Origin: Torymus aiolomorphi | Lineage: Eukaryota; Arthropoda; Insecta; Hymenoptera; Torymidae | Assembly (NCBI GenBank): GCA_036365515.1 | Contig: CM070874.1 | Span: 173,480,797-173,544,796 of the forward strand | Length of the DNA stretch: 64,000 nucleotides | Direction of reading: 5' to 3' | Translations under genes and position numbers: made by a program | Notes under the pieces: generated by a model | Told to the model about the DNA's origin: nothing | What the model saw: only the letters and a program-made list of their open reading frames with translations | Databases searched by the model: none | In this document: positions 1 through 10,420 of the stretch, piece by piece | How positions within the stretch are numbered: the stretch's first letter is position 1 | How the letters are laid out: each line of letters opens with the position of its first letter

Positions 1-497
1 TGGGGTGGCAAGCGGTTCGGTCCGCACTGATGGACGACAAAATCCTGTAGCTCGCAGGCTGTCGTTTGACACTGATAGCGACGAGGCTGATGACAGTAGC
101 CCGCAGCAGCAGCAGCAAATCTGGGTTGCCGACGTACACAACGCACCTCTTTCCGTCGATAATCAGCTTACAGAAGCGGTGTCTGACAGCGAAGAGGAGC
201 TCCCCGTAAGCCCGAACCTTATTAATGTGGACGACCATGAAAGGGCGAATCTAGAAATGGATGCGGCAGAAAATGAGCGCGAGTATATACTAGAGGCGTT
301 ATCGCCATACGTGGAGCCGGGGGAAGCCGTTCACCGAACGTTTTTAAGCGATCCTCCTCAGGCGTTGGCAGATGTAGGCATCGCGAATGCCGCGGAAAAT
401 CGCTACAACATCTTGAGCAATTTTTACCTTGGAGATCCCGGAGCATACGATAATAACTTTAACCCGTGGGACGAAGTTCATCTGCGTATAAATGAGC

Positions 498-575
498 GTA
501 AGTTAAATTAATTTTTCTTTTTTGTAATGTAAAAAAAAGAGCATGTTGTTGAAAAAAAATATTTTTCTTTTTTAG
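498..575 (+). other. Putative intron 1 (78 nt)
   Basis: The donor is GC|GTAAGT at 498. A T-rich tract precedes the acceptor TTTTTTAG at 575. The interval is A/T-rich. Splicing joins phase 1 ends and leaves both flanking exons open. Confidence 0.7.
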
Positions 576-764
576 TCATAAGACATCGGGATAGTATATC
601 GTACCACTATCCCTATGACATTCCCGATATACCTGAGGTTTACGAGCGGTTTCTGAATATACTCCATGCACCACGCGCACAAATATTGCGTTGGTTCCAT
701 GACCAGGCGGAAAATATATTTTCGCCGTTGTATACGGAAATATATCTTGCGGATCTATTAGTAC

Positions 765-871
765 GTGTAAGCGAGAGTTTTCGCGGGCCACCGGAAGAAT
801 AGAAAATGACTAAAAAAGAGAAATGTTTAAATAATATTAAAAGCTGACGACAATTCATTTTATTCATTTAG
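765..871 (+). other. Putative intron 2 (about 107 nt)
   Basis: There are two equivalent readings. Donor GTGTAA at 765 with acceptor AG at 871 joins in phase 1. Donor GTAAGC at 767 with acceptor AG at 873 joins in phase 0. Both enter exon 3 in the same frame and differ by one residue. The exon 2 frame otherwise stops at a TAG at 800-802. Confidence 0.6.
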
Positions 872-3800
872 AGGCCCGTCAATCCCCTCTTCATTTAGGC
901 GGTGGTGAAGATCGTAGCAGAAGCAACAGCAGACACAGCAGCAGTAGCAGCATCACGCGCGACGACGGGGCTGACGCTGGGCCCGAGCGGTTTATTATAG
1001 CTGCTGAGGGAGAACAGTACATGCGTAGGTTTGCTGTTCACGGCCGCACGATTAGTTTTAATATACGTGACCCGCCTACCGGGGAAAACCCTGTATTATG
1101 GCTAGAGGAAAGCATTAGAGACATTTACGAATATATTACATCTAACGTTCCACCTAGCACATTAATCGGCGTGAGTATTCGTAGTGATCTGTTTACGCGG
1201 GGGCCCGGAGGGTTGTCGTTCAGGCCTATTGAAAATTTCAGTCACTTAGATTTATGGAATTTGATAAATTCTATAAGTCAAAGTAACGCTGTTTTAGGTA
1301 TCGATGACACACTAGCCTTACAAATATATTACGTTGAAATGCCTGTTGGCGCAGGGGGAGCATGACCAAAACAAGCGCTAAGCATAGGTAGTCTTCGTAA
1401 ATGCTCGATCGTAACAATAAAAAAAGAGGGTATTGCTATGGTTACATTTGAAAAGTGTAACTTGGGTAGCGGCGAACCTCCGTTGTTTGACGGTCGAAAC
1501 AAGATTCAAGATTTAAATGCACCGCTTTACGGTGTCATTTATTTAATCTTTGTGGAGCAGTCTAGACACTTTAACGTGATCACTAATTTATTTGCTGCGG
1601 CCGGGTCAAAATTTTTTTGCTCTTATTGTAACAAGGGTTTTCACCGTATTGGGCAACACAAGTGTAAACGAACTTATGAATCTTGCTTTGTTACACCTCC
1701 ATGTAGGAGTGACGGTGTAGAAATGATAGAGTGCGCAGAGTGCGGACGTAAATTTTTCGGGCATGGTTGTTTCGTTAATCACAAGCGCGCGGGTTCGTAC
1801 AAAAAAAATAATTGCAAAGTGTGCGACGTCGTGCGGCTATGCGAAAATTGTTTAAAAATAGTAAATACGCAGCACAGTCAACACGAGTGTGGTATTAGCT
1901 ATTGTAAACAATGTTCGAAGCGACAGCCGTTCAATCATGCATGTTTCATGCAACCAATTGGTGGTGGTGGTGGCGGTGGGAACTTGAAAGCGGAAAAAAA
2001 ATTTTTATACATTTTTTACGATTTTGAGACCCGTCAGGATACGCCGTATGGAGAAAACGCCCGAATTCACGTGCCGAATCTCTGTGTCGCGCATCAGGTT
2101 TGCACGGATTGTATAGACGTGGACGACCTTAAAATCATTTGTAGCAAATGTGGCGTGCGCGAGTTCATTTTCACAGACGATCCGGTAAAACAGCTCTTGA
2201 GCTTGTGCATTCGGGAAAGCACTGAATTTTCCGAAATTGTATGCATCGCGCACAATGCCAAGGCTTTTGATGCTCAATTCATTTTAAAAGAATTGGCCGA
2301 AAACTCTGAACGCACAGCCCCCAGCGTCATTTTGAACGGTCAAAATATTATAATGTTGAAGTACGGACGAATCAAGTTTATCGACAGCATCAACTATTTT
2401 CAAATGAAATTGAGTGCCCTACCTGCTACCTTCGGTTTGCCCGAAAATAGTAAGAAGGGCTATTTTCCACATCTGTTTAACACCCTCGAAAACCAACGGT
2501 ACGTTGGGCCTCTACCAGCGCTAGAGTTTTATTGCCCTGACACTATGTCGCCAGCTGAGCTGGCCGTTTTTCTCGAGTGGCATGAAAATGCAAGTACTGG
2601 CTATATATTCGACTTTCAAAAAGAGATAGTCGAATATTGCCAGATGGACGTGGAAATACTGAGGCGCGCGTGTATACAATTTCGAAAAATTTTTCCGAGG
2701 TAGGCGAAACGGATCCATTTGTATCAGCGTGTACAATCGCGTCGGCATGTTCGTACGTTTTTCGTAAAAATTTTTTGTTCCGAATACTATAGGAATAATT
2801 CCACCGAACGGTTATAGGCGCGCTGACAAACACTCGCAAAAATCAATAGAGTGGCTGCTGTATTCCGAGCGCGAGATCGGTCGGGAGATCGTACATGCAG
2901 GGAGGACGCGTGAGTTTCGCTTGCCCAAGGGATTTTTAGTGGACGGTTACCTACCTGCTTTCCCTCCCGGAGAGGGGGAAGCAGCTAAGGGAATCGTTTT
3001 TGAATTTCAAAGTTTTACGTGCACGGTTGCCCGCGTTGTTTTACGAACAGCCGAGAATCGGTAAAAAATAAGTTTAATCAAACGTATGCACAGGCGTACG
3101 AAAGTGTACAGGTAAAAGTCAGTCGAATGAGGAGTCTCGGCTACGAAGTGCGCGAGATGTGGGAGTGTGAATTCGGTGGGATAAAAAGGCAACAGCCCGA
3201 GTTTGTACGGTATCTGGATACTCACCCGATAATGAATAGAATAACGCTCAATCCCCGGGATGCGTTTTTTGGTGGGAGAACTGAAAATATAGTCACCTCA
3301 TGCACTGTAGAGCCGGGTGATGAGATCAAATATACTGATATTTGCTCTCTTTACCCGTATATATGTAAGCGAGGCCGTTTTCCTATCGGTCACCCGCACA
3401 TTTACATAGGCTCGGAATGCGCCGCGTTAACGGATGGCCAGAATAACAATCTCGCGCGCGTCGAAGAGCTCGTCAAATGCAAAATTTTGCCACCGCGAAA
3501 TTTATTATTGCCAGTATTACCGGGAAAAATGCACGGGCGCCTCATTTTTGGTCTCTGTCGTTCCTGTTGTGAGAAAATACATCAGGACGACTGCAACCAC
3601 GAACAAGTCGCCGAGCGTGAGTTTAGCGTGACATGGGTAGTGCACGAATTACAGAAAGCAATCGAATTGGGCTACAGCGTGACTGAGATATTTGCCATAT
3701 GGCAATATAAGAGCACGCAGTATGACCAGTGCAGCGGCGAGTGTGGGTTGTTTGGCGCGTACGTAAATACCTTCCTTCGGTTGAAACAACAAGCGAGGGG

Positions 3801-4568
3801 GTGGCCGTCTTGGTGTACGGACGATACTACCATGGAGCGTTATATTGACGAGTATGAGCGTTTACGTTCGGTCGCAAAACTCTGCTTAAATTCATTTTGG
3901 GGAAAGTTTGGGCAACGGCTGAATTTAAAACAAACGGAAGTGGTCAAAACGCGCGAGGAGCTGCTGAAACTGCTCACGACGCCTGAAAAGGAAGTTTTCG
4001 ACGTGCTACCGGTTAGCGAGGATCTTTTGTACGCAAATTGGCGCTATAAAGAGGACACTGTAGAGTCGCCGCCGAACACAAATGTGGTACTAGCAGCCTA
4101 CACCACCGAGCAGGCGCGTCTCGAGATTTACTCGTATATAGAAAAGCTTTCGGCCAACCGCGTTCTCTACCTGGATACCGATTCGTGTACATTCAAGTGC
4201 AGCGAAAAAGACCCTTCAGAGTATAGACCTCCTTTAGGCACTCTTCTCGGCAGCATAACGGACGAGCTCAAGGGCTACGGAGAGAGGGAGCTTATATTAC
4301 CAGCTTTCTCTCCGGGGGTCCGAAATTTTATGCCTTTCGTGCGCTCGTCCCATCGACCGGCATCACTCACGAGTGCTGTAAAGTAAAGGGAATTTCTCTT
4401 AATAGCGCCAATACGAGCAAGATCAATTTCGCTAGTATCGAGCGCTTGATCGCAGAGTATTTCGATAACGACGACGAGAGCTCGCCTATCGTTTTGAAAT
4501 ACAATGCGATCAGACGCACTCGCACGCACGAGGTCGTTACGCGCGGCGAAAAAAATCCTGTTCCATAG

Positions 4569-5141
4569 TTCTGAGAAAGCGAAGATATTTCCAACACGAC
4601 GTTTCGCTTCCTTTCGGCTATAAGCGCAATTGAATAATTGTATATTTTAATGCGATGAATGTTGTAACTTTTGTATATTTTTTCATAATAATAAAAAATG
4701 TATTGTAGATATGTAAACTTTTGTTTACGTGTTAATTTTTTTCCACCCATATCCCCTCATCCCATGTACCTATTCATAGCGGTGATCAGCTAACCCGCGT
4801 GCGCGCGCCGCGGAGATCAACGTAACAATGCGTTAAACACGCAGCGATGGTTGCTTATATCCGCGAAAGTCACCTAATCAACGCGGTAAATATACTTATC
4901 CGCGCGCGCGCGGGTCGGAGTATGCTAATGACTGCGGAAGTCACCATCGCGGAAGTCACCACCGCGGTGATATGATCTCCGCGTGCCCGCCGCCCCGCCG
5001 CCGCCCGCTGCGGGGATCGTAAATATCGTAACATTACTATATGCGGCGATGTTTTCCACGTACTTCATCGTCAGCTGAGCGCGTGAGCGAGTTAAGGGTT
5101 TAAAAAGGGTGCAGGCGTGTAATTTTCTTTATTCGAGTCGT
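4569..5141 (+). promoter_or_regulatory. GC-rich control region between polymerase and late gene block
   Basis: No ORF is credible here. The first part (4,620-4,770) is A/T-rich with polyadenylation-like AATAAA signals. From about 4,790 to 5,060 the DNA becomes very CG-rich, with CGCG runs, short palindromes such as CACCGCGGTG and three copies of GCGGAAGTCACC or GCGAAAGTCACC. It is the largest gene-free interval inside the coding block and sits between the replication gene and the morphogenesis genes, so a promoter or origin role is inferred. Confidence 0.45.
5099..5109 (+). promoter_or_regulatory. TATA-like box upstream of the ATPase
   Basis: The motif TTTAAAAAGGG lies 37 bp before the ATPase ATG, a plausible core-promoter distance. 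A closely related TTAAAAAGGTG occurs at 10,329 upstream of another gene start. Confidence 0.35.
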
Positions 5142-5145
5142 AAAC

Positions 5146-5776
5146 ATGGACACGCGATGGAAGCATCCTCTTACTTGCTGCGTGTGCGGCCCCACAGGCT
5201 GCGGTAAAACTTTATTCGTTAAAAGCTTTCTCGCCTACCTGCCAGAGGTCTGCGATGCACGTTTCGACCGCGTCCTATTTTATTACGCAGAATGGCAAGA
5301 CGCCTACAGACGAGATTTTAAACCCAACGGGCCACCCATCGAGTTTCGAGAGGGCCTTCCACAGATGGCGGATTACTCGAGTGACAATGAGAAAAAAAAG
5401 TTACTCATTCTCGACGACCTCATGCGTGAATCGTCGAGCGATGTTATTTTAGATTTATTTACAAAGGGTAGTCATCACAAAAATATTAGCGTAATATTCG
5501 TTACGCAAAACGTATTTCACAAAGGTAAGGCACAGTTTGAATACCAAGTATCTGGTATTGTTCAAAACTCCTCGCGACAGAGCACAAATACAGCACCTCG
5601 CGAGACAAATTTTTCCAGAAGATTCGGCTTTTTTGCGCGAGGTCTATCTAGACGCCACGCGTGAACCTCACTCCTATCTTTTTATCGATTTCTCTCAAGC
5701 CTGCTTAGACGAGTTTAGATTTCGAGCAAACATATTTCCCAATGCCGGGACGCACGTTGCCTACGTGTACTGGTGA
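5146..5776 (+). pseudogene. FtsK/HerA-type DNA-packaging ATPase, frameshifted
   Basis: This is the predicted motor that pumps the genome into the capsid. The Walker A motif GPTGCGKT is at residues 15-22 from the ATG at 5,146. Walker B (LLILDDL) is near residue 87. A conserved block downstream contains VIFVTQN. The frame is lost near 5,565 and the C-terminal part continues in another frame to a TGA at 5,774-5,776. The combined length of about 210 residues is normal for Polinton ATPases. It is the first gene after the GC-rich control region, and its end overlaps the next small ORF. Confidence 0.9.
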
Positions 5777-5915
5777 TAGAGGCAGCGGTACTTGGAAATC
5801 GAAGAAACGTGTCATTATACAAAACGGCGGGTCGTTTTTACCACTCTTACTCGCTCCGATCATAGGAGCGCTTATCTCAAAAATATTTGGCTCGAAACAT
5901 GGAGCGAGCTCGTAA
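5742..5915 (+). CDS. Small basic/hydrophobic pX-like protein
   Basis: This 57-codon ORF starts at ATG 5,742, inside the 3' end of the ATPase gene, and ends at TAA 5,913-5,915, after the ATG of the next gene at 5,899. Residues 21-23 are basic (KKR). A glycine-led hydrophobic stretch follows (GGSFLPLLLAPIIGALIS, residues 29-46), then a lysine. The layout of a basic patch plus a GG-LPLL hydrophobic helix resembles adenovirus pX/mu and the small pX-like ORFs of adintoviruses. The tight overlap with both neighbours supports a real gene. The function, probably a core or membrane-active virion peptide, is inferred. Confidence 0.6.
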   Translation: MPGRTLPTCTGDRGSGTWKSKKRVIIQNGGSFLPLLLAPIIGALISKIFGSKHGASS

Positions 5916-6480
5916 GATGATCCTTGTGCCGGAGCCGCCACCGGAGACATCGCAAACTAAAGTCATGGAGGAGGAGGAGGGGGCGAGGAATACGAATGAA
6001 AAAACTCTGCAAACACCAGGTGATCATTTTTCTCGTCTGGATGGTGAAATGTACGATGTTTTACGCTCAAAAGCAGCTAGAGACGATTACGAGAAGTGCG
6101 TAAAATATCTACAGATTTTACGTCGCTATCTTTTCTTCCGTGATAACGAGCGTAGCGCTGCGCGTGAGGAGCACCCTGAAATAGACGAGGTCGAAGAGGC
6201 GCTTGCACCGCTGTCCGAGGACGACATACTCGTGGGCGTACCGAAAGTACACGCGCGCAAAGCGCGTCTCTTGCTTCGCCATTGGAAAGTCACTGTACCC
6301 GAGCGTCTCAAGTGGGATAACTCGGGCACCATCACTATAGATGGTCGTGTAATTGCTCGGTCCAATATAACAGAGTTAATCATCGACGCATTGAAAAAGA
6401 ACAGTAAGGACGAGGAGGCGCCCGTTAGCGCATTGAATTTGCAAAATTTCTCAAAACTTCCGAAACACCGGGAAATTTAA
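5899..6480 (+). CDS. Conserved Polinton protein of unknown function
   Basis: The start at ATG 5,899 (MERARKMILVPEPPP) is chosen over the upstream in-frame start because similar Polinton proteins begin with ARKM-LVPE. The C-terminal half has the pattern VPKVHARKARLLL, then KWDNSGTITIDG, then SNITELI, which I recognise from a protein conserved in most animal Polintons. No enzyme motif is visible. The frame stops at 6,480, but another frame stays open from about 6,471 to 6,689 and encodes a K/R-rich tail, so a frameshift near 6,470 may have cut off the natural C-terminus. It lies between the ATPase and the integrase, as in related elements. Confidence 0.7.
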   Translation: MERARKMILVPEPPPETSQTKVMEEEEGARNTNEKTLQTPGDHFSRLDGEMYDVLRSKAARDDYEKCVKYLQILRRYLFFRDNERSAAREEHPEIDEVEEALAPLSEDDILVGVPKVHARKARLLLRHWKVTVPERLKWDNSGTITIDGRVIARSNITELIIDALKKNSKDEEAPVSALNLQNFSKLPKHREI

Positions 6481-6657
6481 TTAATAATCGAACAGTTTTA
6501 AAAATTGGCCAAATATTGACGGATCCTCAGCGCTCGGCCAAACGTCGCCTATCCACACCTATACAGCACGAATCACCCCTGCCGTTTATACAGACTCGCA
6601 GTAAAAAGAAGCGAAAAAAAAGTGGCTCACGCTTGGTTTGTAAAATTAAAAAAAAAA

Positions 6658-7743
6658 ATGACGTACGAAAAACAATACTACGACCTTGAGCATGAAGCTG
6701 GCTACGCCGGGGCGCGCAATCTTGTGCGCTTGAACGCTAAAAAGGAAAAGAAAAAATTTACTCGTGGCTGAGCAATCAAGATGCCTACATGCTCCATCAC
6801 CCGATACGAAGGCGATTTCCACGATTACGCTACAACGTGACGAACATTGACGATGTTTGGGAGGCCGATTTGCTACAGCTCACGACGATAAAGATTACAA
6901 CGACGGTTACAGCTACATTCAAGTGGTGATTGACGTACTCGGTAAGTACGCATGGGTGGAGCCGATAAAAGATAAGACCGCGCGCAACGTTGCCGACGCC
7001 TTCGCACGGACTATCGACCGAGCACATCCCCGACTGCCTGTATGCGTGCAAACCGATCGAGGCAAAGAGTTTACCGATTCAGCATTTCAGGCGCTCCTCC
7101 GCCGAAAAGAGATAACATTCAGAGTCGCTCGCAACCCCGACATTAAAGCAGCGGTGGTCGAAAGACTCAACAGAACGTTACGCGAGCGAATCTGGCGATA
7201 CTTTTCTCATAGTAACACAACGAGATACATCGATGTCGTGCAAAAGATTGTACACGCTTACAATCGCACGCTACACAGTGGTACGCGCATGAGACCTATC
7301 GATGTCACATTGTACAACGCGCCGACAGCGATCGAAAATTTAGCCAAACGTGCGAGCTACAATTATCGACGGCGAGCACCGACGCTGCCTAAATTCAAGG
7401 TGGGCAACCTCGTGCGCATCAGTCGAACCAAAGCACCTTTGAGAGAGGATGCGAAAAAAATTTTAGCGAAGAAGTGTTCAAGATAATCCGCGTTTCGACG
7501 CGTCAAAATCTCTATACATACGTGCTCGAAGATTTGAACGAAGAAATTATCGACGGTTTCTTTTATCCCGAGGAGCTCGTGTTAGTTGGTCACGAACGCT
7601 TCGCGCCCGATAAGCGTTTCAAAGTCGAGCACGTCATACGCACAGAAGATCGGGGCGCTAAAAAGAGAGCACTCGTTAAGTGGCTCGGTTACCCTGCTAA
7701 ATTTAACTCGTGGGTAAAAGCAAGCGAGCTTGAAAACATCTGA
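6658..7743 (+). pseudogene. Retrovirus-like integrase with chromodomain, broken
   Basis: This DDE integrase would insert the element into host DNA. The start at ATG 6,658 gives the N-terminal helix typical of Polinton integrases. The frame then changes near 6,765, 6,875 and 7,470. Core residues are visible: the first Asp in VVIDV (about 6,928), the second in QTDRGKEF (about 7,052) and the Glu in VVERLNRTL (about 7,160). After the third change, a chromodomain-like end follows (about 7,615-7,740) with VKWLGYP and a conserved WV. The chromodomain may direct integration to particular chromatin. Three frame changes make this copy non-functional. Confidence 0.93.
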
Positions 7744-7748
7744 AAAAA

Positions 7749-8532
7749 ATGGAAACGAGCGACGATTTTATATGGTACTGCCTAGTAACAGCAGCATGAC
7801 GTATTTTCCCGAAAACACAACATGCTGTTTTACGACCCAGCTGCAACGCGAGATCAAATTACACGGCGAGTGGCACGTGGGCCTCGTTGAAATTCACATA
7901 CCACACAGTATCGTACATTTTCAAGATGACGAAGCGAGTTACACTTTTTACACGGCTGAGGACAATGGGAGTCTCATCGACCAAAAACTGTGTCGTATAC
8001 CCGTAGGTATTCCCTCGAACAACTAGTAGACGCTAGAAACGCAGCGAATAACACTTATAAGCATCAAATGCTCGAGCCACTTAAAACTCGTAAGGGGTCT
8101 TACATCATAAGACGCAAGTGTGACTGCCCGCAAATACACATTACGGATTTCAGCGAAAAAATCAGCCGTGGCTTCGACGAAGCAGGTCAAAAAGGTTCGT
8201 TTACAACGCTTAATGAGGGTTACTGGGACATTGCAGCCAGTAGACCTACCTCGCTTTCTCGAGCCTTGCCCGATCAGATGTACGTCTATACCGATATATG
8301 TGAACCTTATACAGTAAGTGACACCCAAGCTGCCCTACTGCGCATAGTTTCAATAGACAACTCCAGCTTTAAGTACGGATGCAGTACTGTACAGCGTTTT
8401 GCACCCATTCACTATATACCTCTTCTCTATCACAATTTTCGTAGCATCGTTATCGATATAAGAGATCAACATGGGCGCCGTATACCATTCGAGTACGGCA
8501 CGTTGACGGTCACGCTACACTTTGAACGTTAA
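7749..8532 (+). pseudogene. Penton-type minor capsid protein, frameshifted
   Basis: The pattern FYMVLPSNSSM, then FPENTTCCFTTQL, then GEWHVGLVEI is characteristic of a conserved Polinton virion protein. I take it to be the single jelly-roll minor capsid (penton) protein. The C-terminus, with FEYGTLTVTLHF, also matches that family. The ATG at 7,749 lies 5 bp after the integrase stop. Frame changes occur near 7,768 and near 8,000. Total length is about 260 residues, normal for the family. It is followed directly by the pVI-like gene. The penton assignment is from recollection and is less certain than the family match. Confidence 0.8.
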
Positions 8533-8533
8533 G

Positions 8534-9031
8534 ATGAGTCATTACGCGCGCTACTACGACGAGCAGCTAGGTGGGGGTGGCGGGAGAAATGTTTTTGCTG
8601 GTTCGACTTTTCAGAGAGGTCGCTGGGTAGGAGCCTGGTTAGGAGGCCTTTTTCGTCGCATGCTGCCATACATCACGAGCGGGGCCAAGGCTGTAGGTAA
8701 AGAGACACTACGCGCAGGTATAAAGGTTGTTGACGACGTTACCAACAGCGGTGTCAATTTCAAGGAGGCTGTAAAATCACGGGCCAAAGAATCTGGACGC
8801 AACTTCAAAAGAAAAGCTGCTGACAAAATATTGGAAATAATGAAAGGTTCGGGATATAAAACAGGCGTGAATGGCAAGCGGCGGCGCCAGTCGAGAAAGA
8901 AACACACTCGGACGCGCACGGCAGGCGGTAAGAAAAAACCCAGCAAAAGAAAGCCCGCTGTGAGAACGAGCAAGAAGAAGAAGAAGAGGAAAGCCCTTCG
9001 CAACATAAACGATATTTTTGGTCGAAAGTAA
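8534..9031 (+). CDS. Basic pVI-like virion protein
   Basis: The start at ATG 8,534, 1 bp after the penton stop, gives MSHYARYYDEQ, the usual beginning of this Polinton family; the in-frame ATG at 8,522 overlaps the penton gene. The N-terminal third contains a glycine-rich turn and an amphipathic segment (GAWLGGLFRRMLP, about residues 34-46) followed by GAKAVGKETLRAG. The C-terminal third is extremely Arg/Lys-rich, as in DNA-binding core proteins. Similarity to adenovirus pVI (membrane lytic, capsid cement) is in layout rather than detailed sequence. The frame is fully open over 165 codons. Confidence 0.78.
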   Translation: MSHYARYYDEQLGGGGGRNVFAGSTFQRGRWVGAWLGGLFRRMLPYITSGAKAVGKETLRAGIKVVDDVTNSGVNFKEAVKSRAKESGRNFKRKAADKILEIMKGSGYKTGVNGKRRRQSRKKHTRTRTAGGKKKPSKRKPAVRTSKKKKKRKALRNINDIFGRK

Positions 9032-9067
9032 AAAATGGTCTTCTTGCACTCGCACTCTAACGAGTGC

Positions 9068-10325
9068 ATGTCGAGCGAGCTAGACATTTTCACTCTTCCG
9101 GCGACTCATACGTCGATTGATAGTAGTAGTTTTTTACACTATAAAGTGTGTCCTCGCTCAGCGATGAAGGAGACCCATAGAGTTTGTCATCCCGAGCGCA
9201 AGCGAACATTATATAGATCTCGCGCACACCATGCTCTATGTCAAAGCTAGAATACAACCGAATACCGAAACCCCTGCTGAAAACTTAAAAGTTGCCCCAG
9301 TAAATAATTTACTGCATTCAATGTTTAATCAAATCGACGTTTTTCTAAACCAAAAACTCGTTTCTCCATCCAATAATGCATATCCTTACAGAGCATACAT
9401 AGAGTCACTGCTCAACTACTCGCCAATCGCAAAAGAATCACACTTAACGGCCGGATTGTGGTACGATGATACGCCCGGTTTATTCGAAGCCCTGCCGCAC
9501 ATTCAAGGTGAAATATCTAACAAGGGTGCTCTCCATCGTCACCATTTCACACTCAATGGAAAAACCTTCGACATGATTGGCCATCTGCACTGCGACGTCT
9601 TTAATCAAGACAGAATGCTCATCAATGGTGTAGAAATGAGAGTACGACTAGTACGAAGCAAAGATGCCTTTTGCCTAATGGACGCCTCCGAAGATGATAA
9701 ATTCAGCCTGAAAATAAAGGAAGCCACGCTCATCGTTCGACGCGTGAAGATAAATCCGGTCAAGTATCCCGTCACGAGAGTAGAAGTCAAAACTTTTACA
9801 CTTCACGCAGGTATACATGGCGATACCATCGATAATGCCATTCTTGGGCAACTGCCTAAAAGAATAATAATAGGATTTGTCGATAATAAGGCATTCAATG
9901 GCAATCGAACATTTAACCCGTTTAATTTTCAACACTTTTCAATAAATCTCCTATCCCTCTACGTCGATGGGTCTCAAATTCCGAGTAAACCGTTACAGCC
10001 GCGCTTTAGTGCTAACGATAGTATGTTTATAGATGCATTTCAAACCCTCTGCTCGGGCACAAGTATACATTTCCTCAACGAGGGTCTTGACATAAACCGT
10101 TTCAACTGTTCACTGGGCTACTTTCTCACGGCTTTCGATCTCACACCCGATTTATCGGCTCACTGCGCCTCGGATTGGAATCTCGTTCGCTTGGGTAGCT
10201 TACGCATAGAGGTGGGATTTGAGACGGCTCCAACGAGCACAATAAATTGCGTTGTTTATGCCGAGTACGATAACGTTCTCGAAATAGACTCCACCCCCCA
10301 AATATTATCCGATTTTAGTGCCTAG
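9068..10325 (+). pseudogene. Hexon-type major capsid protein, one frameshift
   Basis: This is the double jelly-roll capsid protein. The start at ATG 9,068 (MSSELDIFTLP) matches how Polinton capsid proteins begin. The first segment is in one frame and the rest in another, with the change near 9,165, where a TGA closes the downstream frame. Recognisable blocks are YVKARI at about 9,238, SMFNQIDVFLN at about 9,320, PSNNAYPYRAYIE at about 9,368 and LLNYS just after it. After the single break more than 360 codons are open, so this gene was probably intact until recently, or the break is a base-calling error. Confidence 0.92.
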
Positions 10326-10328
10326 TCG

Positions 10329-10339
10329 TTAAAAAGGTG
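10329..10339 (+). promoter_or_regulatory. TATA-like motif after the capsid gene
   Basis: TTAAAAAGGTG closely matches the box before the ATPase and lies about 80 bp before the next gene start at 10,421. Confidence 0.25.
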
Positions 10340-10420
10340 GGGGGACGAGGACTCGAGAGGAAGCGGGCGGCGCCCTCAAGCCTCACTTTTCTCTCGGCGC
10401 TCGCTACGCACACACGTATA

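Larger units (their letters stand above)
1..1365 (+). other. Spliced N-terminal exons of the polymerase gene
   Basis: Three open segments can be linked in phase. Exon 1 is open from the window edge to 497 and is acidic with a short Gln run. Exon 2 is 576 to about 764. Exon 3 starts at about 872, contains a Ser/Arg-rich stretch and runs to the TGA at 1,363. The protein ending in YYVEMPVGAGG resembles the segment found just before the polymerase domains of insect Polintons as I recall them. The frame stays open from 1,366 into the polymerase at 1,438, so the TGA is probably a nonsense mutation. An alternative is a separate upstream gene. Confidence 0.65.
1..4568 (+). pseudogene. polB: Protein-primed family B DNA polymerase, broken
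   Basis: This would be the replicative polymerase of the element. A cysteine-rich stretch (about 1,615-1,950) precedes the 3'-5' exonuclease motifs: Exo I with YDFET near 2,017, Exo II HNAKAFDAQF near 2,250 and Exo III YCQMDVE near 2,634. Polymerase motif A (TDICSLYPY) is near 3,340, motif B (LNSFWGKFG) near 3,890 and motif C (YLDTDS) near 4,168. Reading is interrupted by an in-frame TGA at 1,363-1,365 and by frame changes near 2,697, 2,785, 3,013 and 4,308. After the last change an open C-terminal segment runs to a TAG at 4,566-4,568. Each piece is open and conserved-looking between breaks, so they are one decayed gene. The N-terminal region appears to be spliced. Confidence 0.93.

Noticed and set aside
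8611..9093. 160-codon - strand frame opposite the pVI-like gene
   Set aside because: It is a shadow of the Lys/Arg-rich coding sequence, giving Phe/Leu runs.
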